Assembly: GCA_963785425.1 (NCBI GenBank)
Contig: CAWAVG010000004.1
Coordinates: forward strand, 620,001 to 684,000
Direction of reading: 5' to 3'
Length of the DNA stretch: 64,000 nucleotides
DNA from: RYN-133 sp963785425
GTDB taxonomy: Bacteria > Actinomycetota > Actinomycetes > Mycobacteriales > Jatrophihabitantaceae
Shown here: one piece after another, positions 16,681-24,334 of the stretch
Numbering within the stretch: the first letter of the stretch is position 1
How the letters are laid out: each line of letters starts with the position of its first letter
The notes under the pieces: generated by a model
What the model was told of the DNA's origin: nothing
The model's database searches: none
Seen by the model: only the letters and a program-made list of their open reading frames with translations
Made by a program: the position numbers and the translations under genes

Positions 16681-18336
16681 GTGACGATCAAGTCAGTTGG
16701 TCGCAGGCGATCGCGGCGGGCCGCTGCAGCGTGTGCTGCGGTGGTGCTCGCGACGGCGCTGGCGGCGTGTTCGGGCGGCGGTGTGCATTCGGCGCGCACC
16801 GGAGCGGCGACGGTGCCGACGGCGCGTGGGTCGAACCCGTTGGTGGGGTCGTTGATCGCGGCGTCGACCGACCTCGGACCGTCGCGGGCGCAGGTCGTCG
16901 ACGTCCTTGTCGGACTGACCGGCGCGAAGCGCCCGGCACAGCTGTTCCGTTGGGCCGCGGCGCACCAGCTCGCGGTCCGGTGGACGCGGGGTAACCGCTA
17001 TGCCGACGTCCGCGGCACGGCGGCCGCGATGAGCGCCGGGTTCGACGTTTCGATCCACGACTACAAGGCGCGCACGGGCAAGCGGTTCTATGCCACTACC
17101 CGCTACGCAGCGGTGCCCCGTGCGGTGCGCGCGTCGGTGACCGGGGTCGGCTCGATCCTGAGTTACGTCCAGAAGCCCACTCCGGCGTCCCTGCCGTTCC
17201 ACGCCGACGTCCCCGCCGGCGGCCTCGGGCCGAGCCAGCTGCTCCGCGCCTACAACGCGACGCCGTTGGCCCAGGCCGGCTACACCGGCAAGGGCAAGAC
17301 AGTCGTGTTCTTCGAGCTGGACGGCTACACCCAGGCCGACCTGGACAAGTTTGCCGAGCTCAGCGGGACGAGCCGGTTCACGCCGGTGCTCGACACCTCG
17401 ATGCCCGGCAAGGTCGAGGGCGAGACCGACATGGACCTGCAGGTGGTGCACGCCATCGTCCCCGACGCGAAGCTGGTCGTGTACAACATCTCGACCGCAT
17501 GGTCGGGCACCTCGGCCGCTGACTACATCGAGCACATCGCGGCGTCCTACCGCCAGGTCGAGCAGAAGTACCCCGGCTCGGTGTGGAGCATCTCGATCGG
17601 CACCGCCTGCGAGGCGCTGTTCCGACCCACCGACCTCGTCCCGTTGGAGTCCGCGCTGGAGCAGGCGACTGCGCACGGCACCTCGGTGTTCATGTCCACC
17701 GGCGACAGCGGCGGGCTCGAGTGCAAGGCGGCGCGGACGGGCAGCTACGGGGCGCCCCCGACGCAGCAGGACATCGGCATCAGCGCGATCAACAGCTCGC
17801 CGAGCGTCACCGCCACCGGCGGCACCGAGCTCGACACGGACGCGAACGGCGGGTGGATCTCGGAGGAGGCGTGGAGCCAGTTCGCCACGCAGCAGGGCAC
17901 GAGCGGCGGTCCGAGCATCTACGTCGCCCGGCCCAGCTGGCAGACCGGTCCGGCGCTCGGCGGGGTCAGTGACACCACGCACCGGCTGACTCCGGACGTA
18001 TCCGCCGACGCCGACCCCACGACGGGGCTGAAGATCGTCGTGAACGGCGCCACGCAGCAGGGCGGGGGCACGTCCCAGTCGGCGCCGATCTGGGCGGGGC
18101 TGACGGTGCTGATGAACCAGTACCTCGAGGCGAACGGCGGCAAGGCGCTCGCCCCGATCAATCCGCTGCTCTACAAGGCGGCGGCGTCGACCCCGAGCGC
18201 GTTCCACGACGTGACGCTCGGCGGCAACCTGCCGTACGCGGCAGGTAGGGGATTCGACTACCTGACGGGTCTCGGCACACCGGACGTCGGCGTCCTCGTC
18301 AAGGCTCTGCAGGCCGCGCAGAAGGCGGGATCATGA
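16681..18336 (+). CDS. Sedolisin (S53) serine-carboxyl peptidase, lipoprotein
   Basis: This 551-residue protein has a lipoprotein signal ending ALAAC, a pro-kumamolisin activation domain (about 50-165) and an S53 catalytic domain. Catalytic Glu248 and Asp252 lie in GETDMD, the oxyanion Asp342 in STGDSGG and the nucleophile Ser465 in GTSQSAP. The C-terminal Ca2+ loop region (GRGFDYLTGLGTPD) is present. S53 enzymes are acid endopeptidases. The GTG start is preceded by a GGGGGAG ribosome-binding site. It overlaps the next gene by 4 bp, so protease and membrane protein are co-made. Confidence 0.92.
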   Translation: MTIKSVGRRRSRRAAAACAAVVLATALAACSGGGVHSARTGAATVPTARGSNPLVGSLIAASTDLGPSRAQVVDVLVGLTGAKRPAQLFRWAAAHQLAVRWTRGNRYADVRGTAAAMSAGFDVSIHDYKARTGKRFYATTRYAAVPRAVRASVTGVGSILSYVQKPTPASLPFHADVPAGGLGPSQLLRAYNATPLAQAGYTGKGKTVVFFELDGYTQADLDKFAELSGTSRFTPVLDTSMPGKVEGETDMDLQVVHAIVPDAKLVVYNISTAWSGTSAADYIEHIAASYRQVEQKYPGSVWSISIGTACEALFRPTDLVPLESALEQATAHGTSVFMSTGDSGGLECKAARTGSYGAPPTQQDIGISAINSSPSVTATGGTELDTDANGGWISEEAWSQFATQQGTSGGPSIYVARPSWQTGPALGGVSDTTHRLTPDVSADADPTTGLKIVVNGATQQGGGTSQSAPIWAGLTVLMNQYLEANGGKALAPINPLLYKAAASTPSAFHDVTLGGNLPYAAGRGFDYLTGLGTPDVGVLVKALQAAQKAGS

Positions 18337-19637
18337 GCGACCAGTCGCCCGAGATGACGCAGGCACCCTCGGGCGCGATCCCGACGACCACCTGCCCGAC
18401 CTGTCACAGCGAGGTTCCGCACGACGTGTTCTGCGGCGTGTGCGGCTACCACCTGGCCCGCGACGCCGAACACAGCGGCGCCGGCTTCCGGTCGCACTCG
18501 TACTCCGCCGCGCCCGGCGAGCACGTGCTGCGGCTCTCGATCGTGTCGTCGCTGTTCCCGCACCTGCCGCACCGCTCGCGTGCGCCGTTCCGGGTCGCCG
18601 TCGTGGTGCTCGTCGCTGCGCTCGTGGTGCTCGCCGCGCTGAGGCTGCAGGCCCCGATGATCGCGGTGGCAGCGCTCGGCGTCCCCCTAGTCTTCCAGCT
18701 GTACCTGCAGGAGTCGGACGTCTACGAGGACCTGCCGGCCAGACTGCTCGCCCTCGCTGCGGTGCTCGGCGCGGTGATCGGGTGGGGATGGACGGCGCTG
18801 ACCGACCACCGGGTCAGCGACGCATCGGCGACCAGCCTGCTCGGCGGGTCGAGCACCGGCGACTTCTGGCTCGACGCAGTGCTGATCCCGGCGGCGACCG
18901 GGCTGCTCCTTCTGGTGCCGGTCGCGGCCGCGTTCGCGATCAAACCGCCGCACATCGACGAGTCGCTGGACGGCTTCCTGATCGGCTCGCTCGGAGCGGT
19001 CGCGTTCACCGCGGCCGCGACGATCACGCGGCTGGCCCCGCAGCTCAAGACCGGCATCGTCGCCCACGACCGCCCGGTCGAGAGCATCGTCGTCGAGGCA
19101 CTGCTGCAGGGCGGCACCGTTCCGGTCACCGCCGCGAGCATCGGCGGCATCGTCGGGGCGGCGCTGTGGGTGCGGCGCCGCTCGCAGTCGGGCCACCTCG
19201 GCCGCTGGCTCGCCACGGCGCGGATCATGGTTCCCGTCGCGATCGTGCTCTACGCGGTGCTCGGCATCATCGACTACGAGCAGCCCCCGGAGGCGACGCT
19301 GCTCGCGCTGCACATCGTCGTAGCGATCGCCGCGTTGCTGGTGCTGCGGTTCGGGCTGCACGCGGTGCTGTTGCACGAGGAGCACGAGGTGCACGTCGGG
19401 CCGCCGCGGGTGTGCCCGCACTGCGAGCAGGTCGTGCCGGCGATGCCCTTCTGCCCGCACTGCGGGTTCGCGCATCGCGCCTCGTCGCGCTCGGCCCGCT
19501 CGCGGCTCGACCTGGGTGTGGCACCGCCCGCTGACGAATCGGCCGGCGAATCGCCCGCCGAACCGGCACAACACCCGACCGCAGAGCCGGACGTCCCGAA
19601 TCCCGGCAGCGCGAACGAAGAGGAGGATCCGGCGTGA
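18333..19637 (+). CDS. Polytopic membrane protein with N- and C-terminal zinc ribbons
   Basis: In this 434-residue protein a CPTCHSEVPHDVFCGVCG zinc ribbon (about 21-38) precedes some eight to nine hydrophobic helices, and a second CPHCEQVVPAMPFCPHCG ribbon follows at about 369-386; an acidic Pro/Glu tail ends it. Membrane proteins with paired zinc ribbons are common but mostly uncharacterised; I assign no function. Stop-start overlaps on both sides link it to the sedolisin and to the Pro/Gln/Gly-rich protein. Confidence 0.8.
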   Translation: MSDQSPEMTQAPSGAIPTTTCPTCHSEVPHDVFCGVCGYHLARDAEHSGAGFRSHSYSAAPGEHVLRLSIVSSLFPHLPHRSRAPFRVAVVVLVAALVVLAALRLQAPMIAVAALGVPLVFQLYLQESDVYEDLPARLLALAAVLGAVIGWGWTALTDHRVSDASATSLLGGSSTGDFWLDAVLIPAATGLLLLVPVAAAFAIKPPHIDESLDGFLIGSLGAVAFTAAATITRLAPQLKTGIVAHDRPVESIVVEALLQGGTVPVTAASIGGIVGAALWVRRRSQSGHLGRWLATARIMVPVAIVLYAVLGIIDYEQPPEATLLALHIVVAIAALLVLRFGLHAVLLHEEHEVHVGPPRVCPHCEQVVPAMPFCPHCGFAHRASSRSARSRLDLGVAPPADESAGESPAEPAQHPTAEPDVPNPGSANEEEDPA

Positions 19638-20585
19638 CGTATCCGCAGGGTCCAGGGTCCGCAGGGTCCGCAGGGTCCGCAGGGTCCGCAGCCGCCGGCG
19701 CCGCCGCCGGCACACCCGCAGCAGGGCCTCCCGCAACCGGGCGCGCCCGCGCCGGGCCGTCCGCAGCAGGGTTATGCCCAACCGGGGTATGCCCCACCCG
19801 GCTACCCGCAGCAGGGCTATCCGCAGCAGGGGTACGGCGCGGGCGGCTACCCGCCGCAAGGGCCACCGCCGTACGGGTACGCACCCGCGCAGGCGCCGCG
19901 TCCCGCCGTCGCGCAGACCTCGCACACCAAGATCATCGCGATCCTCGTGGTGGCGCTGCTGGTCGCGGTCGGAGCGTTCGTGCTGATCTCGAACTTCGTC
20001 ACCCCGTCGGCGAGCACGGCCAAGGCCTGCAACCCGACCTGCGTCGAGCCGCCGCCGGTCGGGCCGCCGGTGTCGGCCAATCCGCGCTTCACCGCGTCCG
20101 ACGGATCGTTCAGCGTCGAGTACCCGACCCAGCTGCCGAATCTGGGCGCCGTGGCGATCAAGAAGGGCGGCGACGCCATCGTCGCGCAGGTGTCGCACAA
20201 CCTGGGCGTGATCCTCGTCCAGGGCGGGGCGGCCAAGGGTGCCACCGCCCAGCAGGTGGTGGCCTCCTTCGTGCAGAGCAAGTTCGCCGACGCCCGCGCC
20301 GCGTACCAGATCCCGAACGCCCAAGTGGGCTACACGCCGGGCTACGGTGCGGTCTTCGACGTGTACCCGCAGTCGACGACGGGGGCGTCCACGCATGCGC
20401 GGCTGGTGGTTCTGGGCGCGGTCAAGAACGACACCTACGTCGTCGTCGTCGGGCTCGGTGGCTACCAGGAATTCACCAAGGACGGCCTCAACGACGGGCA
20501 CCCGTCCGGTGTGGCCACGGCTGTCGCGTTGTTCATGGACCCGATCAACAACAGCGTGCTGTGGAAGGGCGACCCGCCGCGGTAG
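19634..20585 (+). CDS. Pro/Gln/Gly-rich single-pass membrane protein (frameshifted)
   Basis: A strong AGGAGG site and a GTGA overlap put the start at 19634 (MTYPQGP). After Pro at 19652-19654 the sensible frame shifts: from 19656 the sequence reads GPQGPQGPQ, then PGYPQQGYPQQGY repeats. A transmembrane segment (ILVVALLVAVGAFVLIS) and an extracellular domain of about 190 residues ending at 20585 follow. One extra G, or loss of GC from the 9-bp repeat, explains the shift. Restored length is about 317 residues. No start codon serves the second frame before the helix, so as written it is broken unless frameshifted in vivo. Function unknown. Confidence 0.7.
19646..19690 (+). repeat. 9-bp tandem repeat in the Pro/Gln/Gly-rich gene
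   Basis: Four exact GGGTCCGCA units (19655-19690) follow a defective first unit (CAGGGTCCA). Unit number would not change the frame since 9 is a multiple of 3, but the defect in the first unit does. Confidence 0.8.
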
Positions 20586-20586
20586 C

Positions 20587-21054
20587 TCAGTCGCTCAGAC
20601 CCTCGAGCACGACGGCGGTGATGTCGGCGAGCTGGTCGACCTGCTCCGGGGTCAGGCGGTCGATGACGTGTTGACGCACGGCCTCGACGTGGCCGGGCGC
20701 GGCCGCCTCGAGAGCGGCGAAGCCAGCGTCGGTCAGGCGCGCCAGCTGTCCGCGGCGGTCGGTCTCGCAGTCCTGGCGCTCGATCCAGCCGCGTTCCTCG
20801 AGGCGGGCGACGGCGTGCGAGAGGCGGCTGCGTGACGACCGGGTGGCATCGGCCAGTTCGCTCATCCGCATCGTGCGCTCGGCGGGCTCGGAGAGCCGGA
20901 CGAGAATCTCGAAGTAGCCGTGCGGGATCCCGGCATCGCGCTGGAGCTGCCGGTCGAGCGCGTCGAGCAGCAGCGTCGTCGCCTCGATGTAGTTGCGCCA
21001 GGCGCGCTGCTCGGCGGGGCTGAGCCACCGCGGTGACGCACTGGGCTTACTCAC
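20587..21054 (-). CDS. MarR-family transcriptional regulator
   Basis: This 155-residue winged-helix protein has recognition helix region LADATRSSRSRLSHAVARLEERGWI and the wing DRRGQLARLTDAG, both typical of MarR. It is divergent from a VOC dioxygenase-like gene; the 64 bp between them hold an inverted repeat. MarR proteins of this layout usually repress themselves and the neighbour until an aromatic or oxidant ligand binds. Confidence 0.9.
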   Translation of the reverse strand: MSKPSASPRWLSPAEQRAWRNYIEATTLLLDALDRQLQRDAGIPHGYFEILVRLSEPAERTMRMSELADATRSSRSRLSHAVARLEERGWIERQDCETDRRGQLARLTDAGFAALEAAAPGHVEAVRQHVIDRLTPEQVDQLADITAVVLEGLSD

Positions 21055-21082
21055 CCAGGAATCCTATCCGTCACCCACCAGT

Positions 21083-21098
21083 AGTTGAATGCTCAACT
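21083..21098. promoter_or_regulatory. MarR-type operator (inverted repeat)
   Basis: AGTTGA-ATGC-TCAACT: two perfect 6-bp arms with a 4-bp centre, located between the divergent marR and VOC genes. TTGA/TCAA half-sites are common for MarR proteins. Confidence 0.65.
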
Positions 21099-21118
21099 GA
21101 AAGTGGTAAGGTGCGGTC

Positions 21119-21643
21119 ATGTCGATCCACCGCCTCAACCACGCCGTGCTGTTCGTCCGCGACACCGCCCGCAGCGTCGCCTTCTACCGCGACGTCCTCG
21201 GTTTCAGCGTCGTCAACGAGATGAACGACGGCGCCGCTGCCTTCCTGCGGGCGGCCGGGTCGAGCAACGACCACGACCTGGGGCTGTTCCGGATGGGGCC
21301 GAACGCGACTGCGTCGCCGGCCGGCCGCACATCGGTCGGGCTCTACCACCTCGCGTGGGAGGTCGACACCCTGAGCGATCTGCAGGAACTGTCCGCAGCA
21401 CTGTCCGGGGCCGGCGCGCTGGCCGGTGCCTCCGACCACAGCACGACCAAGTCGCTGTACGGCCACGACCCGGACGGGCTCGAGTTCGAGATCGCCTGGG
21501 TCGTCCCGGCGGACCGGCTCGACGACGCGGTGCTGGCGGCCCGCTCCGAGATCCGTCCGCTGGATCTCGAGCGAGAGATGGAGCGCTACGGCGCGCACAC
21601 GCCCGGTGGCATCGGTGTGAGTCGTACGGCAATCTCTCCATAA
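21119..21643 (+). CDS. VOC-family extradiol-dioxygenase-like protein
   Basis: This 174-residue protein has VOC opening INHAVLFV-like HRLNHAVLFVRDTARSVAFYRDVLGF, the His in LYHLAWEV and the Glu in DPDGLEFEIAWVV. This gives the 2-His-1-Glu pattern of CatE/MhqO-type ring-cleaving dioxygenases and glyoxalases. Genes of this kind under a MarR repressor often respond to quinones or catechols. True activity cannot be decided. Confidence 0.8.
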   Translation: MSIHRLNHAVLFVRDTARSVAFYRDVLGFSVVNEMNDGAAAFLRAAGSSNDHDLGLFRMGPNATASPAGRTSVGLYHLAWEVDTLSDLQELSAALSGAGALAGASDHSTTKSLYGHDPDGLEFEIAWVVPADRLDDAVLAARSEIRPLDLEREMERYGAHTPGGIGVSRTAISP

Positions 21644-21649
21644 CGGCCA

Positions 21650-21675
21650 GTTAGGGTGAAAAGGGACGCGGGTAC
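21650..21675 (+). promoter_or_regulatory. Possible stress-sigma (SigB/SigF-like) promoter
   Basis: GTTAGG and GGGTAC are 14 bp apart, close to the GTTT-N14-16-GGGTAT consensus of general-stress sigma factors. It lies 38 bp before the stress-associated membrane gene. Confidence 0.4.
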
Positions 21676-21713
21676 CCCTCTTGTGACAGCCGGTTACTAG
21701 GAGGACCCCCACC

Positions 21714-22004
21714 ATGCTCTGGACCATCATCGTCATGCTCATCGTCGGCCTGATCGCCGGCGCGCTCGCCCGACTGCTCGTGCCCGGCAAGGACCCGATG
21801 GGCATCGGAGCCACGATCCTGCTGGGACTCGTCGGCTCGTTCATCGGCGGCTTCCTCGGCTACGTGCTGTTCCACCACGACGCCAAGCAGGGCGCGTTCC
21901 AGCCGGCCGGCCTGATCGGCTCGGTCATCGGCGCGATCATCGCGCTGCTGATCTACCGCGCCGTGAGCGGCCGCAGCCGTCGCGGCGGCATGATGCGCGC
22001 CTGA
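21714..22004 (+). CDS. GlsB/YeaQ/YmgE-family stress membrane protein
   Basis: This 96-residue protein consists of three glycine-zipper transmembrane helices (IVGLIAGALARLLVPG, then ILLGLVGSFIGGFLGY, then LIGSVIGAIIALLIY). It is the small transglycosylase-associated-like family often induced by general stress. AGGAGG at 21700 is well placed. A 59-bp hairpin follows it. Confidence 0.9.
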   Translation: MLWTIIVMLIVGLIAGALARLLVPGKDPMGIGATILLGLVGSFIGGFLGYVLFHHDAKQGAFQPAGLIGSVIGAIIALLIYRAVSGRSRRGGMMRA

Positions 22005-22022
22005 CGTCCCAGCGCTGAACCG

Positions 22023-22081
22023 ACTTCGACCCTGTAACGGTCGCGATCCGCACCGGATCACGACCACTACAGGGTCGAAGT
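22023..22081. terminator. Large two-part palindrome (terminator-like)
   Basis: ACTTCGACCCTGTA (22023-22036) pairs perfectly with 22068-22081. Inside it, after AC on each side, GGTCGCGATCCG pairs with CGGATCACGACC with one mismatch, leaving a CAC loop. No T-run follows. It starts 18 bp after the GlsB-like stop and ends 29 bp before the next start. It may end transcription, or be a mobile palindrome. Confidence 0.6.
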
Positions 22082-22110
22082 GCGTTCGGGGACGTCCGTA
22101 GGATTGCCGA

Positions 22111-23328
22111 GTGCCAGACACCGCCCCGCATGCGCTGCTGCTCGAACAGATCCACCCGGACGCCGAGGCGCTGCTGCGATCGGCGGGGTTCCAGGTCGAG
22201 ACCCGTCCCGGGGCCATGGACGAGCGCGAGCTCATCGACGCCCTCGCCGAGGTGCAGCTGCTCGGCATCCGGTCGAAGACGCATGTGACGGAGCAGGTGC
22301 TCGAGGCGGCCTCCGACCTCGTGGCGGTGGGCGCGTTCTGCATCGGTACGAACCAGATCGATCTCGAGAGCGCGTCCGAGCACGGGGTGACCGTGTTCAA
22401 CGCGCCGTTCTCGAACACCCGCTCGGTGGTCGAGCTGGCGATCGCCGAGATCGTGGCGATGCGGCGCCGGCTCACCGAGAAGAACGAGCTCATGCACGCC
22501 GGCATCTGGGACAAGTCTGCCGACGGTGCGCACGAGGTGCGCGGTTGCACGCTCGGGATCGTCGGCTACGGCAACATCGGCACGCAGCTGTCGGTGCTCG
22601 CCGAGAACCTCGGCATGAAGGTGATCTTCTACGACACCGCCGACCGGCTGGCGCTGGGTAATGCGCGCAGCTGCGCATCGCTGGCGGACCTGCTCGGCGA
22701 GGCCGACGTCGTGACGTTGCACGTCGACGGACGGGCCTCCAACCGCAGCATGTTCGGCGAACGCGAATTCGCGCGGATGAAGCGGGGCGCGCTGTTCCTG
22801 AACCTGTCCCGTGGCTTCGTCGTCGACTACGCGGCGCTGCGTGACCGCGTCGTGTCGGGCGCGATCGCCGGTGCCGCGGTGGACGTGTTCCCGGTCGAGC
22901 CCAAGGCCCGCGGCGAGGAGTTCGTATCCGAGCTCCGCGGGCTGCGCAACGTCATCCTGACCCCGCACATCGGCGGCTCGACCGAAGAGGCCCAGCAGGA
23001 CATCGGCCGGTTCGTGGCCGGCAAGCTGCGCGACTTCGTGCTGGACGGGACGACCGCGATGAGCGTGAACCTGCCCGGCCTCGCGCTGCCGCAGCCGCCC
23101 GACACGAACCGGATCATCCTGATCCACCGCAACGTCCCCGGCGTGATGGCGACCGTGAACCAGGTCTTCGCCGACCACAAGGCCAACGTCGAGGCGCAGC
23201 TACTGGGAACTCGCGGCGAGTTCGGCTACGTCGTCACCGACACGAGCGCGGCCGTGACCGAGGAGATGCTGACGCAGCTGCGGGAATTGCCCGAGACGGT
23301 GCGGTTGCGGGTGCCCGCTCCGCGGTGA
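22111..23328 (+). CDS. serA: D-3-phosphoglycerate dehydrogenase with ACT domain
   Basis: This 405-residue protein is the E. coli-length SerA type and catalyses the first step of serine synthesis. It has the catalytic-domain start RSKTHVTEQVL, the NAD-binding GIVGYGNIGTQ, the dehydrogenase signature (MKRGALFLNLSRGFVVDYAAL), and catalytic Glu/His in VFPVEP and TPHIGGST. The C-terminal ACT module (HRNVPGVMATVNQVFADH) could bind serine. Start is the GTG at 22111. Confidence 0.88.
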   Translation: MPDTAPHALLLEQIHPDAEALLRSAGFQVETRPGAMDERELIDALAEVQLLGIRSKTHVTEQVLEAASDLVAVGAFCIGTNQIDLESASEHGVTVFNAPFSNTRSVVELAIAEIVAMRRRLTEKNELMHAGIWDKSADGAHEVRGCTLGIVGYGNIGTQLSVLAENLGMKVIFYDTADRLALGNARSCASLADLLGEADVVTLHVDGRASNRSMFGEREFARMKRGALFLNLSRGFVVDYAALRDRVVSGAIAGAAVDVFPVEPKARGEEFVSELRGLRNVILTPHIGGSTEEAQQDIGRFVAGKLRDFVLDGTTAMSVNLPGLALPQPPDTNRIILIHRNVPGVMATVNQVFADHKANVEAQLLGTRGEFGYVVTDTSAAVTEEMLTQLRELPETVRLRVPAPR

Positions 23329-23433
23329 TCCCGGCGAGGTGGCCTCCGCTTGCTAACAGCGAGCTGACAAGGCATGGTGGACGCGCGGGATGATCAAGCG
23401 GGGATCACGTCACGAATTCGTACGGAGACCCGA

Positions 23434-24111
23434 ATGCGCCGTCTGTTCGCCCTACTCAGCACCGTCGCCGTCCTGGCCGGTGTGCTTGTCATAGCCAGCC
23501 CTGTCGCCGCCTCGGCGCGCGTGCCGCGCGCGCCCCGGGCCTTCGGCCACACGATCGAGGACTACACCGCCTACGTGCCGCAGGACTCGTGCGACTCGCG
23601 TCCCAAGAAGGGGACGATCGAGCTCGCCACCCTGCTGACCCGCACGTACAAGGGCACGACGTACGGCACGTACCGTCCGTGCGACGGATCGGTCAGCGAG
23701 CACCACGACGGGCGCGCCATCGACTGGATGGTGTCGAGCCGCAACCGCGCCCAGCACGCGATGGGCCATGCCTTCTGGGTGTGGCTGCTCTCGACCGACA
23801 AGTACGGGAACAGGTTCGCCATGGCCCGCCGCCTCGGCGTCATGTACATCATCTTCAACAGCCGGATGTGGGGCATGTGGAGCGGGAAGTGGGAGGAGTA
23901 CGACGGTTGCCAGACCAAGTACAAGGCCCGGCAGTACGACAACATGTGCCACCGCACCCACATGCACATCTCGCTGTCGTGGAACGGCGCACGGGCGCTG
24001 ACCTCGTTCTGGACGGGCAACGTCTACCGCACCGACTACGGCCCCTGCGTCCCGAAGCGACACAAGTACGCCCCGCGGTGGTCGCACCGCAACTTCACGC
24101 CCTGTTCTTAA
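23434..24111 (+). CDS. Secreted protein with ARB_07466/M15-like C-terminal domain
   Basis: This 225-residue exported protein has a signal peptide about 1-29 (RLFALLSTVAVLAG to VAASA). The mature part has SEHHDGRAIDWMV, YIIFNSRMW and HRTHMHISLSWNGA, a His/Asp/His-x-His arrangement of LD-carboxypeptidase/M15-like zinc peptidases found in cell-wall hydrolases. Four Cys may form disulfides. The ATG at 23434 follows a GGAGA site; the longer open frame is rejected. Substrate is presumably peptidoglycan, by inference. Confidence 0.75.
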   Translation: MRRLFALLSTVAVLAGVLVIASPVAASARVPRAPRAFGHTIEDYTAYVPQDSCDSRPKKGTIELATLLTRTYKGTTYGTYRPCDGSVSEHHDGRAIDWMVSSRNRAQHAMGHAFWVWLLSTDKYGNRFAMARRLGVMYIIFNSRMWGMWSGKWEEYDGCQTKYKARQYDNMCHRTHMHISLSWNGARALTSFWTGNVYRTDYGPCVPKRHKYAPRWSHRNFTPCS

Positions 24112-24137
24112 CCGCCGGGATTCGACCTGGTCTCCCC

Positions 24138-24250
24138 CGCTCGCTGCGCTCGGAGGGATCCTGCGGCCGAAGCGCAAGCTCGCTGGCGCTCGCGCGCGGC
24201 GGTGCCCCGAACCACACCGCCTCGCCCCTGGGGCTCGGCGGTTTGTTCGG
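24138..24250. repeat. Dispersed intergenic repeat, copy B
   Basis: This shares ordered blocks with 2600-2711 (CTCGCTGCGCTCGG, GCGGCC, AAGCTCGCTG, GCTCGCG, GCGGCGG, CCGAA, GGGGCTCG). It begins 27 bp after a gene end. No coding frame is conserved between copies. Confidence 0.45.
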
Positions 24251-24293
24251 GGCTTGTGTGTTTGCGGCGACTACCGCTGGGTAATATTGTGGT

Positions 24294-24309
24294 GTTACTC
24301 GTCAGTAAC
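24294..24309. promoter_or_regulatory. Inverted-repeat operator upstream of the acyl-CoA dehydrogenase
   Basis: GTTACT-CGTC-AGTAAC has perfect 6-bp arms; it lies 26 bp before the start and 7 bp after a TAATAT (24282-24287) that may be the -10 box. TetR-type repressors of fatty-acid degradation bind such sites; the regulator is not in the window. Confidence 0.55.
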
Positions 24310-24334
24310 TTCTGTTCACGGGAGCGTAGTAGCG

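Noticed and set aside
18687..20501. Minus-strand open frame of 604 codons
   Set aside because: Arg/Asp-rich shadow of the zinc-ribbon and Pro/Gln/Gly-rich genes; no start signals or family pattern.
19634..20674. Uninterrupted 346-codon reading of the Pro/Gln/Gly-rich gene
   Set aside because: After the first seven codons it is Ala/Arg/Gly-rich noise and lacks the membrane helix; the other frame has clear PGYPQQGY repeats and a helix.
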